Shown: positions 10,207-19,552 of the stretch, piece by piece
Position numbering within the stretch: position 1 is the first letter of the stretch
Layout of the letters: every line of letters begins with the position of its first letter
Source: Stenogyne calaminthoides
Lineage: Eukaryota; Streptophyta; Magnoliopsida; Lamiales; Lamiaceae
Length of the DNA stretch: 64,000 nt
Direction: 5' to 3'
NCBI GenBank assembly: GCA_037126765.1
Contig: JBBCBC010000053.1
Span: 310,001-374,000 of the forward strand
Notes under the pieces: model-generated
Seen by the model: only the letters and a program-made list of their open reading frames with translations
Told to the model about the DNA's origin: nothing
The model's database searches: none
Position numbers and translations under genes: made by a program

Positions 10207-11055
10207 TGTTGATGTTACAACCGATGTTACAACATTGGTTACAACATCAGTATTTGTCCTTTCTTCTTAACCACTAACACTTCTATCTTCAATGTTGTCT
10301 TTGATGTTGTTGACAGCAGGTTGACGATCTAGGTTGTTCTGCAAGATTCCAGAAGGTTCCACAAGCTTCAAGAATCGAGTAGAATGGACTAGATCATGCG
10401 GCTGTCTTCACAACTTGAAGAACCCACTAAGTGGCAGTTACAAAGATCATGGAAGAGTGGATGGAAGAGTTTCTAGATCCTTCAAGGAGGCTCTAGTAAG
10501 GCATACATGAAGTATATAATAAAAGATCTTGATGTTCACATCAATTGCCAAATATTACTACATATCGTGTATTGTTCAGTCGAAGCAACAACCGAGCATC
10601 AACTGTAGAGTGTGTGAGTGCATCCAGAGTGATAGGGTCGTTGTTGTGGAGTTGTTTTACCATAAGAGAGTAATTGTAGGGTTTACAATACCTCGAGTTG
10701 GTGCTACATTTGTTGTATGAGGAGTGTTAGTCTCGGTGTTAGATAGTTTCACACTCATAGAATAGATCGCCTTTGGCGGTGTATAAATACACTTAAGCCT
10801 TTAGATCATATGCTTGATCTTGTTTCAAGAGGATCTATTTGTGAATCTCTTTGTATTCATTATTTTGATAAATAGTGATTTTGGTCATAGGGCTTCACAA
10901 TCTATATTGAGATAGATTGTGTAAAGTCTTATTAAAATTCGTGTTTTGTGTTTTTGAGTCTTCCGCTATTTCTGTCTATTGAATGTTACTTTGAGTGTCA
11001 CAACATTCAGTGTAACATTACTCTGATTTTACTAAACACAACTCCGCATAACACA
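10207..11055 (+). repeat. 3' LTR of element D
   Basis: It starts TGTTGATGTTACAACC directly after the polypurine tract. A TATA-like tatataataaaa lies near 10513 and a second tataaataca near 10781. The right end is set where copia coding of element E resumes (GYMFTLNGG, about 11062). The candidate end ataacaca followed by ctttc is a guess; an end at 11017 (gtgtaaca) is possible but would leave about 40 bases unexplained. No ORF inside is credible. Confidence 0.65.
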
Positions 11056-11481
11056 CTTTCAAGGCTATATGTTCACTCTCAATGGCGGGGCGGTTAGTTG
11101 GAATAGTTCCAAACAAGATACTACCGCGGACTCAACAGCCGAAGCTGAGTACATTGCTGCGGCGGAAGCTGCCAAAGAGGTTGTCTGGATAAAACAGTTC
11201 TTGAATGAAATAGGGGGAGTGCCGGGAGTCCAATAAAGTTGTATTGTGACAACACTGGTGCGGTTGCACAAGCTAAGGAACCGAGATCCAATAACAGAAA
11301 TAAACATGTACAAAGGCGTTATCACTTGATAAGAGAGATAATCGCTAGAGGAGAGATAGAGTTAGAGCGTGTTCCCACGGAAAATAATTTGGTTGATCCT
11401 TTCACCAAAGCTTTGAGTATTCATATACACACTAGACATTTCAATGGTCTAGGGGGTAGACATGTAGGTGATTGGCTCTAG
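11056..11481 (+). pseudogene. RNase H tail of copia element E
   Basis: The frame reads GYMFTLNGGAVSWNSSKQ, STAEAEYIAAAEAAKEVVWIK, then shifts frame near 11220 and continues YCDNTGAVAQAKEP, RRYHLIREIIARGEIE and NLVDPFTKAL to a stop at 11481. This is the C-terminal half of a Ty1/copia RNase H. Everything upstream of it in E lies left of the window because D is inserted here. The one-base frame change and the missing 5' part make it non-functional. The sublineage is not SIRE; I do not assign it further. Confidence 0.85.
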
Positions 11482-11495
11482 TTCAAGTGGGAGAT
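11481..11495 (+). promoter_or_regulatory. Polypurine tract of element E
   Basis: gttcaagtgggagat stands directly before TGTTAGTG, the start of the E LTR. The string aagtgggagat is a common plant copia plus-strand primer site. Confidence 0.8.
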
Positions 11496-13023
11496 TGTTA
11501 GTGTTAGTGTCCTAGAGACAATACTTTGTATGGACATAATACTAAGATAATATTCAGTGTTGATTTAATATTATTATTTATTTAATATTAAATGGATGGT
11601 GTTACACTTATTAGAATATTATGTTTGATTGTTTGCATTTGTTCTTATCTGTGTTCCTTTGAATCACTGCTGTAATTGAGTGTGTGAGAACTCAGATGAC
11701 TTAAGCATGATTCTCAAATAGCCCCGATCAAGGATCATCAAGAATGGGATATTGATGATGCAATGGAGATTGTTGTGCGATCTGCATCATACTCTTAGAG
11801 AGTGTAGTAAGATTTCACTTACTACGAGATAATAGATATGTCATGATGGATGCACAAATACCTTAGAGGGTATTGGTATACCCATCCGAGCAATCGTTTG
11901 ATGTAGTTCCACTATATGTGTCTAAGGGTGTCTCGATTAGTGGGAGCGATGTGATACTCCTTTGACTTGAGGTCAATACGCACGACATGTGTGGAGTGAT
12001 GAACTTTGACCATGACCGACGCTTACACCCTTCCATGGGTAGATATGGTTTGGATTGGGTTCATCACGAAGTGCATGTGCGTGGTAGTTGAGCCAAGAAT
12101 AAGATTCATTCCTCAAAGTGGATTTAGAGAGAATATTCATCTTCTCATCATAATTTGATCAAAGTCATTGACCAATGCACGTCAACTTGGACTTTGTGGC
12201 CAAGTTTGACATAAATGATCAATTACTGATTGGAGATAATATGATTAAGTTATTTGAATAGACACTTCTTCATGTTCAAGACTAATCGAATATTCGTGAA
12301 TGTAAGGAGATAATCGTAAAAGCCCATGTTACAGTTACAGGTAGTTGCACGTTTCTCGCAACGTACCTCATATATTGAGAATGTCTGATTTATTGTCTAG
12401 GGTTCAATTAAGACCGTTAGTTTAACTAATCACTCGATATATGATGTCTTATGGGTAACACAACAAGTAACTCCCGTGTACGAATTATAGTTGGTTGATT
12501 AAGTATTAAATCAGATTTAATATTTAATTTATGGAGAATTAATAATATATTAATTTAGAATTAATTATTATTACTATTTAGTTAGATTAGATTTAATTAA
12601 ATAGGAATCCCAAATAATATTATGGAATATTATTGTAGGAAAATATTCGTAGGGAAAAACATATCTTTGAGATTTGTTTAGCAAGATTAGGAAGTCTCTT
12701 CCTAATAAAGATGACTTAAGATTTAAGTCAGTCTCTCTCTATATATATGACATCACGGGATTCATTATTGACTACAACAAGAAAACCTAGTTTCTCCATA
12801 AAATCTAGAATATGAATTTTCCTAGCAAATTCTGTCTCAAATTCAACGCTGGCAAATCTGTCCACGGGGGGATACCGTAGTTGAGAAATCTGCTACTGAA
12901 TCACTGTAAAATTTCTCGTTATGATTAATCATTCTTGTTTATGCAATTAATTGTTCGTTGTTGGTGAACTATTTAATTCCACTGCGCATGTATTACGTGT
13001 TTACGCGCCTCTATATTCCAACA
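11496..13023 (+). repeat. 3' LTR of copia element E (1.53 kb)
   Basis: It begins TGTTAGTGTTAGTG after the polypurine tract and ends ATATTCCAACA at 13023, where coding of a different copia element (F) begins immediately. A TATA-like tatatatatgac lies near 12741. The rest is non-coding. E is therefore inserted in F; the target duplication cannot be checked because the left end is outside the window. Confidence 0.8.
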
Positions 13024-13904
13024 TTTAACATCAAGGACTTGGGGTCACTCAAATATATCTTGGGAATTGAGGTTGCCCGATCCTCTGCTAGTATGGTTTT
13101 GAGTCAGAGGAAATATACTTCTGACATTTTAAAGGAAAGTGGTTTGCAAGGTAGTCGTCCCAGTGATTTTCCCATGGAACAAAATGTAAAGCTACGTCGA
13201 GACGATGAAAGTGCTTCCACTGATCCCTCAATATATAGATGACTCGTTGGTCGGCTATTATATTTAACTGTCACATGTCCCGACATTGCTTTCTCCGTCA
13301 ATCTTCTCAGCCAATTTTTGAACGATCCTCGTCAAACGCACATGAATGCAGCAATTCGTGTCCTACGGTACTTGAAAGTTACAATTGGTCAAGGTCTTTT
13401 TCTTCCAGCTGATGGCGATCTCAATCTCACTGCCCATTGTGATGCGGATTAGGGCGGGTGTGCTTTTACGAGACGTTCCACTACTGATTACTATATTGCT
13501 CTTGGAGACGCACCCGTTTCATGGCGATCAAAGAAGCAAACATTGGTTTCTCGATCCTCGGCTGAGGCTGAATATAAAGTTATGTCCACGACTATCAGTG
13601 AAGTACTATGGCTTCGATGGTTGTTACACGACTTATTGGCTCATCAATTTGGTCCTATACTCTATTTTGTGATAATCAAGTTGCTTGTCATATTGCGGTT
13701 AATCCTGTTTTACATGAACGGACGAAGCATGTTGAAATGGATTGTTACTTTGTTCGTGAACGTGTGGAGAGTGGCGATATTACTCCTCGTCCCATCTCCT
13801 TAGAATTTCAGGTTGCAGATATTTTTACAAAGGCACTAGGCAAGGAACTCTTCAAATTCTTACGATCCAAGTTGGGCGTTCGTAATCTTCACAAGTCAAC
13901 TTGA
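13024..13904 (+). pseudogene. RT end and RNase H of copia element F
   Basis: The frame continues without a gap after the E LTR: FNIKDLGSLKYILGIEVARS, SQRKYTSDIL, RLLYLTVTCPDIAFSVNLLSQF, RVLRYLK, RSSAEAEYKVMS, then VADIFTKALGKELF. These are the end of RT, the connection and the RNase H of a copia element, probably of the Ale/Retrofit type judging from motif forms and the short LTR. There is a TGA where relatives have Arg (13240), a TAG in the DADW motif (about 13450), and a frameshift near 13665. The 5' part is outside the window, left of E. Confidence 0.85.
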
Positions 13905-13911
13905 GGGGGAG
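13899..13911 (+). promoter_or_regulatory. Polypurine tract of element F
   Basis: acttgagggggag directly precedes TGTTACG, the start of the short F LTR. It overlaps the stop of the RNase H frame, as is frequent in short-LTR copia elements. Confidence 0.8.
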
Positions 13912-14116
13912 TGTTACGTTTCATATTCGTAACTATTGCCGACAATCACGCAATCATCAATCTCCGAGATCCTTGGCTATCACATATTAGACTTATTATT
14001 TGATTGATATATCAGTTGTATTTTACCTTAATTAACCTCTGTTTTAGGCTGTATATATGTATCCTTTTGTACAACTTTTTGAATCAATGAAATATACAGA
14101 TCATTCTATCTTTACA
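13912..14116 (+). repeat. 3' LTR of copia element F (205 bp)
   Basis: It runs from TGTTACGTTTC to TATCTTTACA. A tgtatatatgta TATA-like stretch is near 14050, and a polyadenylation-type aatgaaata near 14088. Immediately to its right a gene fragment on the opposite strand resumes in the middle of a codon run, which sets the end at 14116 and shows that F landed in an exon. Confidence 0.8.
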
Positions 14117-14450
14117 TTCCTAGACCATGAATGAGTTCCTTCTGAGCTTAATTAACCAATCTCGATTCGTTATAATTGGATACGACCACAGAACCCTCGA
14201 CTTTGTAGCTGTAATTTTTACCATCCTTGATGTAAAATTGAGGCTTTTTACGTGATTGTCACTTTGAATTGTCAGAATTCGAAGTTGAGCTCCCACCATC
14301 ACCTCCCCGGTGTAAATTGTTCATTCTACCCTCTAATGTTTCAAACTCCACTACCCCTGAATCTCCGACGCTCAGACCCAAATCGTCGAATGAGACATCG
14401 TACTCATCTTCGTACTCAAATTGTGATGCCAGAGCTGAAGTTTTAGCCAA
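14117..14450 (-). pseudogene. ASCC2-like (CUE-domain protein) exon fragment
   Basis: Read on the minus strand, one frame gives FEYEDEYDVSFDDLGLSVGD, then SNSDNSK, a TGA, then KKPQFYIKDGKNYSYKVEGS and, after a TAA, AQKELIHGLG. From memory this matches the C-terminal half of plant homologues of activating signal cointegrator 1 complex subunit 2 (a CUE-domain ubiquitin-binding protein), which carry YDDEYDDSFDDLGLS and KPQFYVKDGKNYSYKV. Two in-frame stops show it is dead. It ends at 14117 exactly where the F LTR begins, so the remaining 3' part lies left of F outside the window. The upstream edge near 14450 may be an exon border. The family assignment needs a protein search. Confidence 0.6.
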
Positions 14451-14846
14451 TTCAGAAAATTTAAGTGAAAAGACAAATTTAAGAAAATATCAAAGAAATT
14501 TTAGAGATTCAGGATTAATTACGATTTAAAGAATAATTAATTGAGTAAGAAAGAGTAATAAGAAGGAAAAAGTAATTAAATGAAAGAAAATTTTATAAAA
14601 GAAAAAGAGAAAGAGGGGACCAAATGTGGTACATATGCAAAAGCTGGAGACCTTTTAAAAATAACTAAATAAAAATGTTAGTGTTGAAATTCGAACCCCA
14701 AAACTCCAGCGTAGTCCAAAGATTTTATTGTATCGACCGCCTAACTTTGCAAACAAAAATAGTTGAAAACATTTTGCAAAGTATGATTTATATTATATAT
14801 ATACACTAAATTAAAAATGGGGCCCTCTACCGGCGTGGGGCCCTGT
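14451..14846. other. AT-rich stretch with no supported gene
   Basis: A short tatatatatacac run lies near 14795, and a GC-rich palindromic patch (ggggccctc...ggggccctg) at 14820-14846 looks like subterminal sequence of a DNA transposon. It could be an intron or flank of the ASCC2-like fragment. Nothing else is visible. Confidence 0.5.
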
Positions 14847-15396
14847 GCGACGGGACAAGCTACACGGGCCCAGGGCCGACTCTGATTATCATGTAGTAGG
14901 GCAAATAAGGTAACATTTGCATATGAATTGCATGTTACGTCACGTTTTTATCTTTTTCATCAGTTAAGTTTTGTGGAAATGACGAATTAAAGTGAATAAT
15001 TTAAAAAAATGGAATAAAGGAGCAAAGTTAATAGAAAGACATCGTTCGTTCCACTTTTTAAAAGCACCGTACTGTGTCGTACTGCCAACAAACAAATAAT
15101 ACAAATACAATGTGTGGGTAGTGGGTGAAAACATACTGGTGCAGCTTACAGAAAGAGTCTGTTACAGAAAAAAAAATCAATGTCACACACTTTCTCACTC
15201 TTCACTCTCACATACCGGCGCTAGTAGCGGTATCGAGATGGGTAACGTCGATGGTGGAAATGGAGGAAATGGAGGCGGCAGTAGAGGAAATGGAGGCGGC
15301 GGAAACGGAAGTCGTCCCCTGGGGCTGTGCAACATTTTGCGATAAGTTAATATCCTTTTGATTAAATCCAAAACCCAATCCACACTTTTAAGAACA
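14847..15396 (+). repeat. Duplicated module, copy 1
   Basis: This copy aligns end to end with 16031-16561 with scattered substitutions and an extra piece around 15065-15085. It begins with a hAT-like terminus (agggccgactctg, ending 14884) followed by attatcat. A stretch with GA-rich coding-like sequence then reads SRWVTSMVEMEEMEAAVEEM and ends CATFCDKLISF. The position of the ATG in copy 2 reads ATAC here, so copy 1 has lost the start. It looks like a promoter plus first exon that was duplicated with an already inserted transposon end. Gene identity unknown. Confidence 0.75.
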
Positions 15397-16030
15397 TTTA
15401 TTTTAGTATTAATGGTTTTCACTTAACAATATTAATTGTTTCAATTGAACAATATTAGTTGTGCATCAATTTCACGGTGCAACTGATACACACAAGTTTT
15501 ATTCATTTTTCTTTTTTAGCACTTTATGGATTTTCTTTTAATTTTTTTTACATCTTGTGCTTTATTTTAGAGTATCACAAACTTTTTTATGAAACTTATT
15601 CATGGTATAAAATTAAATGATATGAATATTATTTTACAAGAGTAATGATATTAGTTTATAAGTATTATGATATTAGTTTATAAGAGAGTAATATCGTAAT
15701 GATAACAATTTTATATTGCGATCAAGTTTCACCATAAACTTATTCTAGAGTAATATTTTGATGCCTAGTTACAACTGATGTGATTTTAATTATATTTGAT
15801 ATATAAATTTTTTTATCAATCACGTCTTAAATATTCGTGAAAAATAATTTGTATACCGAAAAAGAATTAAAACTATTCCACATATAAAGTAATACTTTTG
15901 TTAATATGAAATTGATATTTTTATTATATAAATTAATATTCTTCATTCTATTTTTTCAGTCATGTTCTACAAAATTATTTTATACACTAATTGTGAATCA
16001 CCTCCTATTCATATAAATCATCTATTTTAT
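15397..16030. other. AT-rich stretch between the two module copies
   Basis: No ORF, no clear repeat ends. It contains runs such as attagtttataag repeated twice near 15650-15680. It may be part of the decayed DNA transposon whose terminus lies at 16055-16068. Confidence 0.5.
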
Positions 16031-16561
16031 GCGATAACACAAGCTACACGTGCCTAGGGCCGGCCCTGATTGTCATGTAGTAGGGCAAAAGCAAATAAGG
16101 TAATATTTGCATACGCATTGCATGTTACGTCACGTTTTTATCTTTTTCGTCAGTTAAGTTTTGTGGAAATGACGAATGAAAGTGAATAATTTAAAAAAAT
16201 ATGGAATAAAGGAGCAAAGTTAATAGAACGGCACCGTTCGTTCTCCTTTTTAACTGCCAACAAACAAATACTACAAATACAATGTGGCGGTAGTGGGTGA
16301 AAACGTACTGGTGCAGCTTACAGAGAGAGACTGTTATAGAAAAAGAAAAATCAATATCACACACTTTTTCACTCTTCACTCTCACATGGCGGCGCTAGTA
16401 GAGATATCGAGATGGGTAACATCGGCGGCGGAAATGGAGGCGACAATAGAGGAAATGGAGGCGGCGACGATGGAAGTCTTCCCCCGGGACTGTGCAACAT
16501 TTTGCGATAAGTTAATATCCTTTGGATTAAATCCAAAACCCAATCCACACTTTTAAAAACA
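16031..16561 (+). repeat. Duplicated module, copy 2
   Basis: This is the partner of 14847-15396. The terminus tagggccggccctg (16055-16068) is followed by attgtcat, where copy 1 has attatcat, so the transposon end and its presumed 8-bp target flank were present before the duplication. The exon-like ORF of this copy is listed separately. Confidence 0.75.
16386..16556 (+). CDS. Exon-like ORF in module copy 2, function unknown
   Basis: The ATG at 16386 opens a frame MAALVEISRWVTSAAEMEA, with a Glu/Met/Ala-rich helical stretch (two variants of the unit EEMEAAT) and CATFCDKLISFG before a stop at 16556. GTTAAT at 16511 could be a splice donor, which would make this a first exon. The same peptide is recognisable but without a start in copy 1, where 15238 onward is the homologous part. 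That both copies keep an open frame through the GA-rich repeat is mild support for coding. I do not recognise the family. Confidence 0.4.
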   Translation: MAALVEISRWVTSAAEMEATIEEMEAATMEVFPRDCATFCDKLISFGLNPKPNPHF

Positions 16562-17567
16562 ATTATTTATCATTCTTAATTTTAATTATTAAATAATATT
16601 TATATATAAAACTTCAAGTATTATTAAATAAATTAATTCATAAAAATATCGAGCCCAAAATTCAACATAATTTGGCTAATTAAACCAAACTCGCAGTGCA
16701 ATTAGGGGTGCAATCTCAATCAATTAGCCACCTCTTCTCAAATGGCTCAGTTTGTAAATTATGATCAAGTATACTATTCAATATTATATTGACCCAAGCT
16801 TGACCATAATAGCTCAAATTTCAATTAGTTTGACTTTTAGTCAGCATTCTCGATTCAGGCCTTCAGGGATATGCCATCACTCATCTCATTTGATTTAACA
16901 AATATTTCTATTAGGCACCGATTCTAGTCAATTGGTTACCAAACTTTTCTTGTTCGTCGTTTCGACGCAACTCTCCACAACCATTTCTTCTTGGAGCAAA
17001 AAAGAGTATAGCTCTGGTTAAACGGACAAGAGATTAAAACTGCACAGATATATGTATTATTGAGTTGTGATGAAGTGCAACCGTACATTCAGTAAGTATT
17101 TCATATATGTGTCATATTATATAATAATTGAATTAATCATTATATATTACTTTCAATTAGGATCTACACTGCAGAACTACTACATGAAAATTCGAACATC
17201 TCAAATGTTGTTGAAAATATCAGTATCAGTAGAAATATTTATGATCTTAAACTTATTGAAATATGCATGATTATATTGATATTGATAAATTATCGAAATT
17301 AATATTTTTAATAATAAACTTTTAATACATAAATGTAATAAAGGAATTTGAACAAATTTTACATTTGTGATAAATATATATAAATAATATAATATATACA
17401 CTTATTTCATATATTGTTTATTGATATTTTTCAAAATTTATTGATATTTTTTTTATATTTTTTGATATTTTACTGATATTAGGCTCAATATGTGCAAAAG
17501 ATAATCGATATCGATATTATATTCCAATAATTTTAATTTTTTTACGGATATGGTGGAAATATATTCT
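16562..17567. other. AT-rich stretch, possible decayed DNA transposon
   Basis: No gene. The part from about 17200 to 17567 is rich in gatatt/atatcgat motifs and continues on the other side of the hAT insert (ggatatatcggggatattt near 18211), so the hAT element landed in an older AT-rich repeat. Short ORFs here are not credible. Confidence 0.5.
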
Positions 17568-17575
17568 ATCCCCGA

Positions 17576-18177
17576 TAGAGCCGGCAATTTGGGCCCGGCC
17601 CGATGGGCAACCTACCCGAGCCCAAGTATGGGCTGGGCTAAAAAATTAGAGGCCCAAAATGAGCCGGGCCTATTTGGCCCACGGGTCTAATGGGCTTGGG
17701 CCTATTTGGCCCGACGGGTCTAATGGGCTTGGGCCTATTTGGCCCGACTGGTCAAATGGGCTTGGGCCTATTTGGCCCGACAGGTCACGGGCCGCCCGGC
17801 TGGCCCGACTGTTTTTAAATTTTAATTTTTTTTACTACAATATTAATTATTTAATTACTATAATTATTTAATATTGACAATAAATGTTAATGATAATGAG
17901 TCTTTATTTGTAAAATAAACACACTCAAGCTCAACCCAATTTTTGTAAAATAAACACCAAGAAATACACAGAAATAACAATAAAGTAAATGAAGTAATTA
18001 AAAAAAATAAAAAAATCATGGGTCGGGCTGGCCCATGGGCCCTTGAGCCCATACTAGGCTGGACTGGGCACCATTTATGTAGGCCCCATTTAAAGATGGG
18101 TCAGCCCGACCCAGCCCATGAACATGACTTGGCCTGATGGGTCGGGCCGGGCTGGGCGGCCCGATTTGCCACCTCTA
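17576..18177. mobile_element. Non-autonomous hAT element, 602 bp
   Basis: The left end TAGAGCCGGCAATTTGGGC and the right end, read on the minus strand TAGAGGTGGCAAATCGGGC, are imperfect terminal inverted repeats of plant hAT type. The 8-bp flank atccccga is present perfectly on both sides (17568-17575 and 18178-18185), the target duplication expected of hAT. There is no transposase: the interior has GC-rich subterminal arrays (gggcc, gcccga) and an AT-rich core. ORFs that read through the arrays are artefacts of the repeats. It would depend on a transposase in trans. Confidence 0.92.
17655..17795 (+). repeat. 34-bp tandem array in the hAT element, about four units
   Basis: The unit around gggcctatttggcccgac, followed by gggtctaatgggctt, repeats with period 34 four times with few changes. 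It contains many gggcc/ggccc palindromes. In hAT elements such subterminal repeats are transposase-binding sites; that role is an inference here. Confidence 0.85.
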
Positions 18178-18185
18178 ATCCCCGA

Positions 18186-18562
18186 TATTAATGTCGGTGA
18201 CCCCGAAAAATGGATATATCGGGGATATTTTTGAATTTTTCATCCTTAATTGCAAGACATTAGTATAGTGTAAGTATTAATTAATGAGATACACTTACAT
18301 GATACCGTTTTATGGTGAGACGAAATATAATATGAAAATGACAACGCTTTAAAAGCTTTATTTAATGCTAATTCTACTCTGGCTTATACGATTTTTTGTC
18401 CTACTTATGTGTATTATAATGTCGTTACTAAAACATAAATGCACGCAAATGACGAAGATACATCAACAGAAACAACAACCAGTAGTTTTCATAATTCTAG
18501 AAAATCAAGTCAGACATATCAAAATTAACCTAAGAGATATACCTTTCTTTTCTTGATAGCTG
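18186..18562. other. AT-rich stretch with no supported gene
   Basis: The first 70 bases continue the older repeat interrupted by the hAT element. The rest has only a short Leu/Met-rich frame (18365-18556) without recognisable motif, which I do not accept as a gene. Confidence 0.5.
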
Positions 18563-18733
18563 ATGGGGCTTTCACATCTTCTTATGATAGAGGATGAAGA
18601 AAATAATGGGTCCTCCAACAAGTTCCATCTCATCGACTCACGAAATGAATGGAAAGGACGTGCTTACACCCAGCAAGCGGCGCTGAATTGCCTCACAGCA
18701 CTCAGTGGTGATCCTATGAAGTATTACACCTAA
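18563..18733 (+). pseudogene. Exon-like ORF, unassigned
   Basis: After ttttcttgatag, which could be a splice acceptor, a frame reads LMGLSHLLMIEDEENNGSSN, then FHLIDSRNEWKGRAYTQQAA and LNCLTALSGDPMKYY up to a TAA. Composition and alternation of residues look protein-like, unlike the surrounding AT-rich DNA. It could be a later exon of the gene whose first exon lies at 16386, but phases do not obviously fit and there is no second motif to test it. Not recognised. Confidence 0.35.
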
Positions 18734-18739
18734 GTCAAG

Positions 18740-18883
18740 TTTACAATTTCGGCCTCGGTATAATCAATATAAAAATTTTAAATGATGTGATATTAAATAA
18801 TTTACAATTAAATAATTAATTGTATCTTTATAATCAATTTTTTCACTCAGGTGTTTCTCAATCGATAACATGACTAATCCATT
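18740..18883 (-). pseudogene. hAT transposase pseudogene, C-terminal end
   Basis: On the minus strand, LNGLVMLSIEKHLSEKIDYK and DTIN follow directly from the part at 26287-26648 once element H (with one target copy) is removed. In ZMYM1-like plant hAT transposases the same words follow the C-terminal dimerisation domain. Part of the preceding word (the RSTMSQ-type stretch) is missing, so the gene was already damaged. Downstream the frame runs into AT-rich sequence and a stop. Confidence 0.75.
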
Positions 18884-19517
18884 TGTGATATTCAAATGCA
18901 TTTGAGATGTTTTCTGCAATGGTTTGTGAAGTAATACCTTTGCTTTCTGGAACTAATACCTTATCGGGTTAGAAGTGATACCGGAAGCTATTTGTTTGTT
19001 GTTTCTGCATTTAAGTTCCTGAACCACGTGAACCAGTCTTTGAAGAGCGAACCGGGTTCGCGACTTAACTGATTCAGTTAGGCCATCAAATCAAGGTTCA
19101 AACTTGAAAGCCCAGAACACGCGTTCAGCACGCAATCAACGAAGTTTCTAGAATAAATCGAGTTTAATTAGTTGGGGATTCATCTTGCTAATTCATTGAT
19201 AGTGTGTAATTTCATTATTGGTCTTCCTGGGTTAGTCGAGTGGTTGCAAGCGGTTAGCGAAGTTAGGGTTCTTGAGAAATTGGGGGAAACTCAGATTGAT
19301 TCGTGATAATCATGGTGTAATCTGTACTTGGCTTGTGATTATGTAGTGGAATTCGTCCTGACCCTCCGTGGATGTAGATCTTTTGGATCGAACCACGTAA
19401 AATCCTCTGTTCTTTGTGTTTTAGTTTCAGTTTTCATTCATAGTTCATCTAATATTATTTATTTCTGCAAGTGATACTCATACGTGCACGAATTAATACC
19501 AGTCTTTTAGTTTAACA
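18884..19517 (+). repeat. 5' LTR of element H
   Basis: It starts TGTGATATTCAAATGC and ends TTTAGTTTAACA. It aligns over its length with 25655-26286, with scattered substitutions and a few short indels. The target copy ccatt lies directly to its left. Confidence 0.9.
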
Positions 19518-19537
19518 AGTGGCGCCGTCTGTGGGAA
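19518..19537 (+). promoter_or_regulatory. Primer-binding site of element H
   Basis: agtggcgccgtctgtgggaa follows the LTR end directly. The TGGCGCC start is typical of plant LTR elements primed by an elongator tRNA rather than initiator tRNA-Met. I do not assign the tRNA. Confidence 0.75.
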
Positions 19538-19552
19538 GCGATTCTCTTCTCA

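Larger units (their letters stand above)
1..11055 (+). mobile_element. SIRE-lineage Ty1/copia element D (5' part outside window)
   Basis: Order in the window is gag tail, protease, integrase, RT, RNase H, spacer, env-like ORF, polypurine tract and 3' LTR. Protease-integrase-RT-RNase H is the Ty1/copia order, and an extra ORF after pol together with RNase H of the type CVSQSTAESEYIAAG is characteristic of the SIRE/Maximus lineage. The element is interrupted by a solo LTR at 254-3195. Its 3' LTR ends inside the RNase H region of element E, so D is nested in E. Pol carries several stops, one frameshift and an apparent internal deletion, so D is not autonomous. The right boundary is inferred from where E coding sequence resumes and could be off by some tens of bases. 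Confidence 0.85.

Noticed and set aside
17655..17795. CRISPR-like array
   Set aside because: The units are contiguous with no unique spacers, and lie inside a hAT element of a plant genome.
17659..17871. 70-codon ORF with a SNGLGPIWPD repeat
   Set aside because: The repeat is produced by the 34-bp non-coding array of the hAT element; no protein meaning.
16386..18733. One intact two-exon host gene
   Set aside because: Possible donor at 16511 and acceptor at 18562, but the joined phase gives an early stop; kept as two separate uncertain pieces.
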